NCBI GenBank assembly: GCA_022385755.1
Contig: MU278361.1
Location: 225,186-289,185 of the forward strand
Source: Trametopsis cervina
Lineage: Eukaryota; Basidiomycota; Agaricomycetes; Polyporales; Irpicaceae
Reading direction: 5' to 3'
Length of the DNA stretch: 64,000 nucleotides
A program made the translations under genes and the position numbers. The first letter of the stretch is position 1. Every line of letters starts with the position of its first letter. Below are positions 23,661 to 37,200 of the stretch, one piece after another. The notes under the pieces are model-generated. The model made no database searches. It was not told the origin of the DNA and worked only from the letters and a program-made list of their open reading frames with translations.

Positions 23661-24419
23661 CGTGTCATGTAATGTCACGACGGCGGCTCAGGAGGTTTTA
23701 GAGTCGTACGCGCCAGACCTACGGGTGTTGTGATCCACGACTAGTCAGAAGACACGGCCGGACTACTCCTTTAGACTGACCATGTGTGTCACGGATCGCT
23801 ATGTCGAACCACGAGTATGATACAAAGGGTGACTATGCAGTGCGAAACGAGGACCGCGGAAGGCTCATGAGTCCCACCTCCCACCTAAGGGGGCCCAGCC
23901 GTTGCCATCGGGGGGTATCCGTTCCCCACGAGCATATCGAAACTCAATTGACAGCCTTCGGGCAATAAGGCAGAATCCGCTTGGTTCGACCTCTGTTCCT
24001 ACGCATCTCAGGGCGATTACGAATGTTGCTTCGCTCACTGGCAAGTTCCAAAGTACGAGACCGCGGTGGACTTTCTTCGGAGAGGGCGTTCAACTTTAGG
24101 TGCCTTGCTTTGCGATGGTTCTTGTGCATAATGACGGACCTGGTGATTTCGAAGTGAGGAGAAGCGAAAGTCGCATCGGAGCCTTACCTCTAAGCTTCTC
24201 ATCGGGCTCGTGCTTCTAGCGCATGCTATGATAGAGCAAGTCTTGTACATAATGTTATTACAAGCAGGAACTATGAGAGGGGGCGAGTTGCGGTCCAATA
24301 ATACAACATTTATTAGGAAAGTTCGTAAGAGACGATTAAGAAGAAGTCATTGAACATCACTAGCTATATATATTCTACTCGAGCCAGAACGCACTGCATT
24401 TTGAATCACACATGATTGT
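23661..24419. other. Intergenic, P450 upstream region
   Basis: About 0.76 kb between the P450 promoter and the 3' end of the HSP20-like gene. No gene seen. Confidence 0.5.
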
Positions 24420-25791
24420 CTACTGAATTCTGATCCGCTGAAGCTGTTCATGCTCTGGCGGTGATGGCCCCCTCGGATGTTTCATGATGAGGAGCCCATC
24501 TTCTAAGATTGCAGTGACATCGTCCGGCTGGGGTGGGGGTTACGCTGCGACGAGAGATACTGCCAGGGGTGACAACTCACCTGGGTTCCTAGGGGCACAT
24601 TCAGTACCCGGATAGATTTACCAGACTTGCGCTCCTGTAGCACGTAATCACCCTCCAGGCGTGAAGAGCGGTCGTGGCCTAACACAACGAGTTGTCGACA
24701 GTCACAGTGCAGCCGCAGGAAGATGTCTAAGTCGTCCTTCTTGAGGCCGGGTACTTCCATCACTATCGTCCTCTCACGAGTCGCGCCATTGTCGACAACG
24801 TCCATGCGGATGCGCAGGCGGTTTTCTGGCTCTGGTTGCACGAATGACGCAGGCCCTGGTGGTATCACTCTTATCGGAAGGTTTGATGCAGTCGGACTGG
24901 TTGCCAGGTCTTCGAGAGCGGCGGCTTGTGCTTCAAGACTAGGTGACAAACGCGGGGGAAGATGGGGGAGAACAAATAATATGAAGACTCACACAAAACC
25001 AAGAGAGGAGGTGACAAGGCGGCGTACCTGGGCACCCGCACGTTAGGCGCAGCAGAAGCACGGCTTCCGGCGACTTGTTGATCAACAGACTCACTACTAT
25101 GCATAGGCAGGGGAACCCTCCAGCTATGCAGGGCACTGGTGGGACAAGACGACACCAGGCTCGATTCAACCGTGGGCGTGGGCGGGACGCTGCGATGCAA
25201 GCGTGTCGACCGTTCACCCAACGTTTCACTCTCTTGCGGTTGTGCGCGAGCCGATGAGGAACTTGCTCTCGCGCCTGAATTCCTCGACGATGTTGCTCGC
25301 GCTGTAGGGCTCGTGGTGGACGGACGTGAATACGGATGAGATTGCGCGTGTGTCTTCCCGTGAGGAACCCTACTCGGTCCCGCTCCTCTAGAGCTCGGAC
25401 TCGTGCTTGAACGCGTCTCGTCTCCAGTACGAGATGCCGCCCTGCCTGAGGATACCCGACGACGATTCTCTGTGTTCTCCTGTTGAAAGTGCGTCTCGTT
25501 GATGTTATCAAAGTGCAGTTGACCTTGCGGCAAAGGTTCGTGCAGTTGCAGTTCAATCGTCTGTGGGGTTTGATATACTGGTGTCGGTGGGAGCGGTTGT
25601 TGAGGGTGGTGAGGCGTTCCATAATGCTCTGTTGATATCGCCGACTCGACGGGTGAGAGTTGCTGCTGAAATCCTTCAGGCGATATGCTGGACTGATGAT
25701 GCTCCATGACTTGTTGTTGAAGGTAATCGTGTGTCTGTTGATCACCCACGCCCCAGAACGGAGGCGAGGCAGAGTGGTAAGGGTATGACAT
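24420..25791 (-). CDS. HSP20/alpha-crystallin-like protein with a long disordered N-terminus (3 exons, 409 aa)
   Basis: Exons 25791..25028, 24938..24581, 24527..24420. Residues about 290-405 form an alpha-crystallin-type domain: RIRMDVVDNG...TIVMEVPGLKKDDLDIFL, then DYVLQERKSGKSIRVLNVPLGTQ, and PDDVTAILEDGLLIMKHPRG, matching the beta-strand order of small heat-shock proteins and the G-L-L motif of the last strand. The first 250 residues are low-complexity Gln, Pro, Ser and Thr, far longer than the usual 40 to 80 residue arm. Small heat-shock proteins are ATP-independent holdases; this one may be a specialised co-chaperone. A TATA box lies about 90 bases upstream. I see no clear heat-shock element in the 650 bases upstream. 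Confidence 0.82.
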
Positions 25792-25876
25792 CTGTAGTTC
25801 GAACAGTGAGTTACCACAGGAGAGGCGCAAGGAGCACCGACGAGGGACAAGACAAGGAGAGGTTGTACGCCGACGT

Positions 25877-25886
25877 ATCTTATATA
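25877..25886 (-). promoter_or_regulatory. TATA box of the HSP20-like gene
   Basis: A TATATAAG-type element on the minus strand about 90 bases before the start codon at 25791. Confidence 0.4.
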
Positions 25887-26447
25887 CTATCAGATCCCGA
25901 CGCCGCCGAGCATCGCCGCCGATGCCCCGTACACCAATTTGGGCGGGCTATTGTCCTGTGACTCGGGTGCCCGAACCGCCACCGTGTGAGTGCCATTGTT
26001 CGAACCGCCAAAACGGGGAATCCCGACGCGTCGGGACGGCGCCAATCAGCCTCGAGGCTATAAGCCCGCCTGCAATGCGCCCCGCCGCCCCACCTGTCAC
26101 CGGAACTTGCATCAGAACTGTCAATACGTCTGCAACGAAAGATATCTCACAAGAGGTTGCTGTAACTTTTCATAGTGCAAGAAATGTGAGGCTTGCATTC
26201 AAAATAATGAGTTTGAGGAGCGAAAGGGAGCGACGCCGGGCTTGTGATGGCGTTGTATTTATACCTGGGCGGGCGTTTAAATCATGCGCTCGTCCATTAG
26301 CGGGAGCGTTGAAGCCTCAGTCGCGAATCAGGAAGCGTGCCATTGGTACATAGACAATAGGGTTCGAGACACGTTGTACGATGTATAGGTAACTGGATTA
26401 CTAGTACAGATATAGCATTGGGCGGGAATCTCAAGGACCCTTCGAGC
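25887..26447. other. Intergenic between SDR-A and the HSP20-like gene
   Basis: About 0.56 kb with no recognisable gene; upstream of HSP20-like, downstream of SDR-A. Confidence 0.5.
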
Positions 26448-27649
26448 TCACTCGTAAATCACTCCGCCGTCAACACTCACGATTTGCCCTGGCCAAAAGT
26501 CATCAGCATCTGACCAGTACCTCCCGGGGGACGCCCACCTGTTACGAAATAAGCCTCCAGACTAGCAAGGTAGGACACTAAGCTGGATATAACATCTGGT
26601 TCTGCCACTGGAACCGTGCCTGTCAAGCCTGGTATCTATGAGAGGGTGAGTTCGACAGCAGGAAGCAACACAGACCGCCTCACGTTTGTATTCAATGACC
26701 CTTTGCCACTTCTAGTATCACTTGCGGCGTCTACATGGCTGCTTACTATGAAACGATGATTAGTGTGATATCAAACGATATATACAAAACACATACTCAT
26801 TGGCGTAGAAATCGCACCAGGGGCGTATGCGTTCACAGTGATGCTATGTTCTTTGAGCTCTTTCGCTTTAACCCGTTATTTTAGACACGCCCATCTAATC
26901 AATCCGACTTACACAAGACATGTGTGAGCCCATGCACAGCAAATTTGGATGCACTGTACGGCCCCACATTGGCGTAACCTAGATTGTTTCCAAACCGATC
27001 TGAGCAAAGGTATACTGCAGCAAGAATGTAACGTGGCATACCTTGTTTGCCTGCCATAGAGCATGCACCTGGAGGCTGTCAGAATACGTTTTAGGTAAAC
27101 AACTTGACCTGTACCTATGATGCGTCCACCGCGTCCTTGTTTAATCATCTGAATGGCTGCGTACTTGTAGCTCAACATCACTCCAAAAACATTGACATCA
27201 AAGGTGGTGCGCCAATCATTCAAAGAAGCTAGAGAGACTTCAGTTCCGTCCATATCATATGTGAAATAATAGTCACTTTCAACGAGAGGCTTGCCAAAGT
27301 TTGGTCCTGTGATACCTGCGTTTGCAACCATCTATATTGCATGAGTAAAGCAGGACATACAGGATACACATAGCAGACTTGAAGCGCGTACCACATCGAG
27401 GCTCCCAAGAACCTCTACTACCTTTGCAATAGAGCCCTGCATTGACGTCTCATCTGCGACGTTACCAGTAAGCCACAGAGCCTTCCTCCCAATATCGGTG
27501 ATTTTCTTCGCCACAGCCTCTAGCTGAACCTCCTTTCCGCTGATGTCTAAAATGGCGACGTCAAGGCCGTCCTGAGCCAGTCGCAGAGCGATAGCTTCTC
27601 CTATCCCTTGTGCTCCTCCAGTCACGAAAGCAACGCGGGTAGTCGACAT
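26448..27649 (-). CDS. Short-chain dehydrogenase/reductase, tandem copy A (9 exons, 262 aa)
   Basis: Exons 27649..27392, 27331..27277, 27228..27115, 27068..27042, 26978..26913, 26865..26797, 26745..26684, 26635..26539, 26488..26448. Classical SDR features: cofactor loop TGGAQGIG at 10-17, NAG in MVANAGIT, catalytic YSASK, and a C-terminal QIVSVDGG. Size and motifs resemble acetoin/diacetyl-type and other NAD(P)H-dependent keto-reductases; the substrate cannot be read from sequence. It lies 0.5 kb downstream of a close paralogue on the same strand (28179..29391), with the same exon order and nearly the same exon lengths. Intron 2 (27276..27229, GTGACT...CTAG) is 48 nt, has no in-frame stop, and could be retained as 16 extra residues; it was spliced out here because copy B has a 50-nt intron at the same place and the neighbouring 114-nt exon is then identical in length. 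Confidence 0.9.
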
Positions 27650-27714
27650 TCTGTTGAAAGTCAGTGGGAAGGGTTGTTTCCGCGCGACCGCAGTCTGTGA
27701 GAATGCTCAGCTGG

Positions 27715-27724
27715 CTTATATCCC
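27715..27724 (-). promoter_or_regulatory. TATA box of SDR copy A
   Basis: GGGATATAAG on the minus strand, about 70 bases before the start at 27649. Copy B has GGGGTATAAG at a similar distance, so the core promoter was duplicated together with the gene. Confidence 0.5.
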
Positions 27725-28178
27725 AATAACATTGGTTTCGGCCCGCCAGGATAAGACGCCACAGCGGAACGACTCTGTGTATCATACGGCCTGACGAGTA
27801 CGTGACGACATTGCCGCGACGTAATATACTCAAGTGTCCGAGGCTGCATCGTAGGAATGTTGTTGCCGGATATGAACTGACAGTTTCTTCTCACCACCAC
27901 GGTGTTTAGACAAACGCTCAGCTGGAGTGCTTTGAAGCCTTGCTCAGCAATGTAATCATCCAAAGAGCAAGAACGGAGTAAGAGCAAACTCTAGAGTTAC
28001 CAATTCAGTTCAGAGAACCGGTTGTTTAAGTATGAACTTACTCACAATGCAGGAGGGATGACCCAGAGGCAGACCAACATAGGTTCGCGCTTGGACCAGA
28101 GTGTAATGAATGAAACGCAATATATATGCTGGTACAACACGAGATCCAAGGATACAACAACACTTTCGCGACGTAACT
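27725..28178. other. Spacer between the two SDR copies
   Basis: About 0.45 kb with no gene; it contains the terminator of copy B and upstream region of copy A. Confidence 0.5.
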
Positions 28179-29391
28179 TTAATCCAAGTTCAGCCCACCA
28201 TCGACACTCACAATTTGTCCTAGTGGGGGACAATTATCAGGTCAATGGAAAATAACGAGATACAACCACAAATGCCTACCAGTCATGAAGTATGCTTCGG
28301 GGCTGGCCAAATAGGATACTAAACTGGAAACAACCTCTGGCTCCCCTATACGGGTGTCGGGCGCCCATTGGATAGCCTAGAGTGCAATATACCCGTTAGC
28401 CTATTCACAAGGTCAAGAATCTTACGGCGTACCTTCAGCAGACTAGATCCGGGTCCGCCATTTGCCTCGTCATCGGGATGCGTGCCTGTAGTTGGGAGAA
28501 TTAACTACTGTCAGGTAGTCATCAAATCAAATACGTACTGATAGCTGTAATAATCAGCCCAGGCGCGTATGCGTTCACGGTAATGTTGTGCTCTTTTAGT
28601 TCCTCGGCTGGGAAGAGTCAGGCTAGATCTTGAGACGGTGTCGCTAGCTATGGCTTACCCATGATGTGTGTGAGCCCACGGACGGCGAATTTGGAGACGC
28701 TGTATGCTCCAGCGTGGATGGCACCTATTCATGCTGTCAGAGAGAACTCCAGTACTGACTATATTGCGAAGTCGACTTGCCTTTTTTGCCTAGGATAGAG
28801 CATGCACCTGTAAGGCATTAGACCGCATGAGTATGTAGAGTTTTGCGTGCATAGTCAAGTAGTACCTAGGATACGGCCGCCGCGTCCTTGTTTGATCATC
28901 TGAATAGCCGCATGCTTATAGCTCAGCATCACACCGAGGATGTTAACAGAGAATGTGCCCTGCCACTCATCGAGGTTGCCTAAACTGCGATCAGCCCTAG
29001 TGTTATACCAAAGATAGAATATCACTTACTATCGACGACTGCTTTGCCGAACCCAGGGGCAATACCTGCATTGGCAACCATCTGGAGGGATTATCAATAC
29101 TATAACAAGCGCAATGACACTGGTTCTACTGACCACATCGAGGCTTCCCAGTACCTCTACTACTTTGGCGATCGAGTCCTTCACCGAAGTCTCATCTGCG
29201 ACGTCACCGACCAGCCAAAGGGCCTTTCGTCCTTTTGCAGTGATCTTGTCTGCGACGGCCTGCAGCTGGGTTTCCTTTCCGCTGATATCCAGTATGGCAA
29301 CGTCGAGACCATCCTGGGCTAATCGCAAGGCGATTGCCTCGCCGAGGCCCTGCGCACCACCAGTCACGAAAGCAACGCGAGTAGTAGACAT
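28179..29391 (-). CDS. Short-chain dehydrogenase/reductase, tandem copy B (9 exons, 258 aa)
   Basis: Exons 29391..29134, 29081..29030, 28979..28866, 28807..28781, 28724..28659, 28607..28539, 28485..28433, 28376..28280, 28219..28179. Same motifs as copy A: TGGAQGLG, NAG, YSVSK and QIVSVDGG. Exon lengths are 258, 52, 114, 27, 66, 69, 53, 97, 41 against 258, 55, 114, 27, 66, 69, 62, 97, 41 in copy A, proof of an intact tandem gene duplication. The intron after exon 4 begins GC (GCAAGT) where copy A has GTATGC, a GC-AG intron. The substrate is unknown; divergence is moderate, with the first 85 residues the most alike. Confidence 0.9.
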
Positions 29392-29465
29392 GCTGTTAGT
29401 ATACCAGTATACCAATCGAAGGTGAGAGAGAACTGTGTGCTTGTATCTTTGGGGAATACGCAGCT

Positions 29466-29475
29466 CTTATACCCC
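29466..29475 (-). promoter_or_regulatory. TATA box of SDR copy B
   Basis: GGGGTATAAG on the minus strand about 78 bases before the start at 29391; matches the element of copy A. Confidence 0.5.
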
Positions 29476-30013
29476 AGCTATCACTATGGATCGGCATGTG
29501 TTTCAGAAGGCAGAAGGTGCACAGATGTTGGCATCGTGTCTGTTGCTATCCTGCTTGGCCGCCCAGTGACCGAAGCCAGATGTCTGGTGACATGACAATC
29601 TTCGAAGGGGTATGTCTCACTCTGCTTTCGTCGAAGTCTTCGACCAGACGCCCAACGATCGCCAGTAATCAGTCCCTTGGCCTTTATCGATCCATACAAC
29701 CAGAGAGTATGCTGTATCGTAGGCCAAGTAAGTGAGTCTATGAGTGCTATTCGCCTTGGTGCGCAATGGTCCAGTCATGCAGGTCATCAAGTGCCCATTA
29801 ATTGCGTGCGGTGATATTGCGAACGATCCTCCTTGCTATCCGATGCACAATGTACAAGATGATGCCAGACGTAAAACGATACTAGACGGAAGAGAAATCA
29901 GAAGAAACGGAACAGACCACGACACCTACGTATGATACATACTCCCTACCATCAGCCTATGCATGAACAATGAAACCTCCCCTCCCTCCCCGCTCTGGGA
30001 CCGCCTGATCATC
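29476..30013. other. Intergenic between calcineurin A and SDR copy B
   Basis: 0.54 kb, no gene recognised. Confidence 0.5.
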
Positions 30014-32586
<2,573 letters not shown>

Positions 32587-32849
32587 TCTGTTCGCTCTTC
32601 TTGCAAGCGGAGAAGCAATAGGATGGAAGAGATGAGTGGTAGTAAAGGACTTGGATGCAAGCGCGTATGCTATACGGGCACGAGGGCTAAGGCGCGCGGG
32701 GCTTCAACGCAAGCTTGTATAGACCTCATAGATCTGCTTCAAATCTGGCTAGAGCGCTTTGTCATGTCATTCATTTGGTTCTTATCCAGCTACTGGTCGC
32801 CAACGCCTCAACGTTGCTTTTGCCAGATTTGAAGCACAGTGTGTGTATT

Positions 32850-33998
32850 TCAAGATCCAAAGTATAATGGAAGTACGAATTTGGCTACGTTGAAACCGAT
32901 TAAAGAGACAATGTATGCTGCAAAGAGTGGTAGCAAAGGGGCAAGTAGTAGCTCGGATCGTATAAGGAATGGCAGAGCTTGAATAGGCTCGTCAATATCG
33001 TGACCTGGTTTGACACTGAGGGAAGGAAGACTTACCGTTCAACCCAAGATATATGCCGTATATGTACTGCGCGAAACTGTATAAGAATGTTAGCGCATTC
33101 GCACCAGGTGGCCGTGTCGTGACTTACGCGGCTAAATAGAGCGTGTTGGAGATGAACAAACATATCCACTTATCCTTCAGAATGACAGGTACGAGAAATA
33201 GTTGCGCAAGGTACAGGGTCAGATAAAAGGGGAAGAAAGCATTCGTATGAACGTCAAAAGCATAAGCCCACTCCACGACTGAGTCCGAGGGTGCAGCATG
33301 CGATGGTGGCGAGACGAGAACACGGTTGGCAAAGAACCTAGAAGATGTTAACATGGGCACGAAAGACGTTAAGCCTTTACTGACCACATGATCGTTGCCA
33401 ACACGATGCCAACCAAGAGATAGTCGCGCAGAATCATTAGGAGGGCTAGCTGTAAAGCCTCGAAAGGACTGTATGAATATACCACCGACCATGCTAACGC
33501 AGACACTACATGTGGCTCAGCACTTGCGCAAAGTTGGATCAGGAACGTATGCACTTACCAGTTAGACAAGCCGCAACGAGAATTAGGATGGCCGGGTCAT
33601 CCCTCGCCCATGTGTTTTTGGTCTCTGGGTCGCGTCTGAATGTAAGAAAGGGGCGGGATGAGAAATACACATACGTTTGTGGAAGTAGACGTTCTTATAA
33701 CTATAAAGTGGTTAAGGCTATGCGCACATGCTACTGGACTGAGTACTTACACTCTCTTCGGTGCTAGACACAAGTATGTCAATTGCCATGCGGCCAGCTC
33801 GAAATCCTACTTTCCGACAGTTATCATCAACTTGGTATAAAGCACATGAGTTCTCTCCGTATGTCCTACCATTTGGTGGAATCTTGTTAGTCTTCTGAAG
33901 ATAACGGGAACCCGGCTAGAATCCCAGCTTGCAGTACGACCCAATCCGCCATGTCCGTGTAGTTGAGGAGTCGGAGAGGCAAGTGGCAAAACCGACAT
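32850..33998 (-). CDS. GMH1: UNC-50 / Gmh1 family Golgi membrane protein (8 exons, 258 aa)
   Basis: Exons 33998..33870, 33806..33751, 33700..33675, 33624..33559, 33505..33385, 33337..33128, 33076..33036, 32977..32850. Conserved landmarks: MDFELAAWQLTYLCLAPKRV, YKNVYFHKQTKNTWARDDPA, and hydrophobic helices including SPFEALQLALLMILRDYLLV, with an HTNAFFPFYLTLYLAQLFLVP segment. UNC-50/Gmh1 proteins are small inner-nuclear-membrane or Golgi multi-spanning proteins that interact with Arf GEFs and, in worms, are needed to assemble nicotinic receptors. The acceptor of exon 4 was set at 33624, not at the nearer CAG at about 33632, because only this gives the family's KQTKNxWARDDPA sequence in phase. 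Length matches the family (about 255 to 275). Confidence 0.92.
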
Positions 33999-34267
33999 AT
34001 GTGTAGAAAGGTCCGAGTGGTGGCAAACGGGTTGTAGGGGTTAGTATTGGCACTGAGCTCACAGCAGCCAACAGCTTTGCGGTCTGTTTATCCCCGGTGG
34101 ATGAGACTGCTGGGATGGGTGTGCGGAATATTGAAGCGGAGTGTAGTATTATTCATATTCCGAGGTTGTCGCGTGGTCGGAGTTCTGACTTGACTGCGTC
34201 TCTGCGGCGAGCGTCTGACTGTGTCCTCCCCTCACGATCCTCCATACAGCCTCAACCTGGTACAACA
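33999..34267. promoter_or_regulatory. Divergent promoter between UNC-50 and the WW-domain gene
   Basis: The two start codons point away from each other and are 269 bp apart. An in-frame ATG at 34097 lies upstream of the chosen WW-gene start, so the promoter of that gene could be even nearer to UNC-50. Confidence 0.45.
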
Positions 34268-37200
34268 ATGGAAGAAGACACGGAAGTACTCGATTGGGGT
34301 CACGACGACGACGAGCTAAACGAGGCTCAGGTCGCTGGGGCCCTTGGCTACAAACAGATCCCCGACGGTTTCGAGCAAGAAGACGACGCAGTTTCTCTAG
34401 GAGACGACGAGGAAGAGGATATATTCCCTTACAAACAGGCCTCGCAAGATGATACAGCAACGATACCCCCCAGCACGCCTCGTGCTTCTACTTCCTCCCA
34501 ACAAAACGGAAACACCAAGCAACGCGACGTTTACCGCGCAGAGTCGGTCTCGTCGCAGAAATCCTCGCGACAGAACGAATCGCCGACTCTTCGACGGACT
34601 CAGTCTGTCGGCAAGATGGTGCATGCTCTGCCCCCCAAGCCGATTGTTGCGACTCCCGTTGTAGTCCATTCACCACCTGCGTTGACCACTCTGGCTAGTG
34701 CAATGGGCAGGAAGTTAAACGGACACGGTAAAGCTGAATCAACGCCACAGATTCTTTCTCTCCCTCCGGATTGGGAGGAAAGGTATCCGAGGGATAATGG
34801 GCGAGAGCCATATTATTATAATGTCAGAACGCATAAGTCGACCTGGGTGCACCCTGGGGCACCGAGCTCTGGGACAGATTCACCGGCCAAGGACTTGGAG
34901 GCGTCTGATGCGTACGGCGTCGGGAGGTCGCCAGAACCAGACTTTATGGAGCAGGAAGATCGTGCACCTCTGCCGCGAGAGAGAAACCGACGCACTTCAG
35001 CTGCTGGTCTTTCATATGGTGACCGCCACTATCGTCCGAGTGATGATGTGGCTTTGGCAGGGCCTAAACAGCACACCGACAGACGAGATTCTTTACATGT
35101 GGCGCTTCCCCTGCGACCAGTGTCTCCTCTCTCAGTAGATGCAAGACGTCCTCGTTCTATCACGCCTCCGCGGAAGCGGGACTCGATTGATCCACATAGG
35201 GTAGTGCGCCCGCGTAGAGAGCGTACTCCTCCACCGGAGCGCAACACCCAGCGAGCTAGATCGAGAGAACAAGCCGATACGCGTTTCTCGTCACAAGACC
35301 GGAACTGGATCTCGTCGCGCAACGGCTCGCCTCCGCACAGCAATGTCAATCGTGGACCTGACACTCGTTCCAAGGCTCCTCGAGGCCGCCGTGATCGTTC
35401 GCCACTACCGTTGTCGACTTCTGTGCACCAAAGCGCCCGCAATGATACGAACGAGTGGTCGGCTTCCAGTACGTTATCAGCCTCATCCCATCTCCCTCCC
35501 TCTCGCATTCGGCCTCTGTGCTCCTCCCGAGGCGGAGGATGTAATATCGACTGTCTTGAGAACCCTCGGGAGTCGAGCTGTGTAGCGTTGACCCTCCATT
35601 CTTTAACCGCCCATTTGCTATATCCGACCTCTGGCCGCGTATCGTGGATTCATTACATTTTCTGCTTTCCCTTCGTCTCCTCCCTCTACGTCTGCGTACC
35701 TTTCCGTTCTTAACCATCTTCTTGCCCTTTCATTAGGACCTCGCTCGTCACTGCATTTGCGCGAAGTTTCTCCGCCGCGAAAGTATGTGAACGCACCAGC
35801 ATATTCAGGCCGTCCTCCATTGTCGCCTCCGAGGCAGAAGGGTCGACATGAACGGTCACCATCACCCAATCGCTTCCGAGCAGCCAGTCATGTGGATTCC
35901 TACGTTTCAGATACTGTACCCCAGCGTCGAACACGCGAAGACGAACCTGAGCATGACTTGGATGTGAAACGACGACGAATGGACCGTTTTCCGGCCGAAT
36001 CGGCTAGATCTCGCGACATGCTCGATGATCGCGCCTTGCGAGTCGACAAAGTGGCGCCCTTTGCTCCGCCTGACACAGCAGAATCGGCTCGTGCGTATCC
36101 AACCTTTGGGTCTCGACAGTCCAATATCGACATCAACTAATTCGTATGTGTTCACACCAGGGAGCTGGAAGAGGGACCCATTGCCCACTCAAGATGATCA
36201 ATTCCGCTCTGCCTCTAGGACTACATTGCCACTCGAAATGCCTTCGGCTCTTCAAGGTCCACAATCTTATTCACATCGCGCAACAAGTGATACGACAGTG
36301 ACTCCGCGTGTCATGAATGGTCTCGCTGACGTACCATCAGGTCTCCGCAGTCAAGAACCACAACTCCATACCCGTGATCTACCTACAAGACTTGGCGGTA
36401 GAGGTCGCACTCGCTTCGACAACGGGATTTCTCAGATGAACAGAGAAGCTGAGGCCATGGAAGTAGAAGAATACCCCGTCTCAAGGCCTATCCAGGTACC
36501 GTCTGGTATCAATTCAGAGCGGGCGCCGCTTTCTCCCACGGTGCCTCCAAACGGCACTCCAACTGGTCCAAGAGCAATGTCTCTGAATCTGTCCAACGTC
36601 GCTACAGCATTACCTCCGCAAGAGGACAACCGGCAACGTGCTGTTATGCCTCACAACAGACCGAACACATTCACTGCGCACTCTCCGCTGCTTACCTCCG
36701 ATGAAGCCAATATTCAGTCCTACGATTATCGTAAGGACCGGGTCTCATCCCAAAGTGGACCAAAGAACACGGTAAGATGTCAGCTCAAGGCAGTAGCAAG
36801 TATCTGACAAGTCTTCAGGAACAGCGAGACATCCCTCCACGATCATCAAGATGGGGCGAGCCCTCAGCACAGAACACGGGTTCGAACACTGCTCCGCCTA
36901 GAGCCGGGCGACCGCCGGGTGGGCAACACGCTCCTGATCTAAACCCGACTCATGTCGCCGAACGGCCCCGCTACCACCAAGGACCCAGCGAATTCTCAGA
37001 GAGAAGTCGTTTCGACAAAGACCATGACAAACCTGTAAGTTCGCTGCTGGAAGGGCAACCGCCAGATGCTAATAACACTTCAGTCTACGCGATCGAGTTC
37101 TTACAAATCAACATCTCCTGTGGATCGACTAAAAGTCCTACCAGTTGTCAACGAGGCCGGCACTCGCTGGCCAGGTCGCGAGGAAGCGCATAAAGTAGGC

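Noticed and set aside
23598..23678. Upstream in-frame start for the P450
   Set aside because: The extra 27 residues precede a normal P450 membrane anchor and cover the TATA box at 23653-23660; the start at 23597 is preferred.
34097..34267. Earlier in-frame ATG for the WW-domain gene
   Set aside because: The added 57 residues are not acidic like the following conserved start and sit in the divergent promoter; the ATG at 34268 has a better context (caacaATGGaag). The extension remains possible.
35469..35713. Continuation of WW-gene exon 1 frame past 35468
   Set aside because: The composition changes sharply to hydrophobic and Cys-rich residues after a GTACGT donor, and the next exon from 35737 resumes the charged RS/SP sequence in phase; treated as intron.
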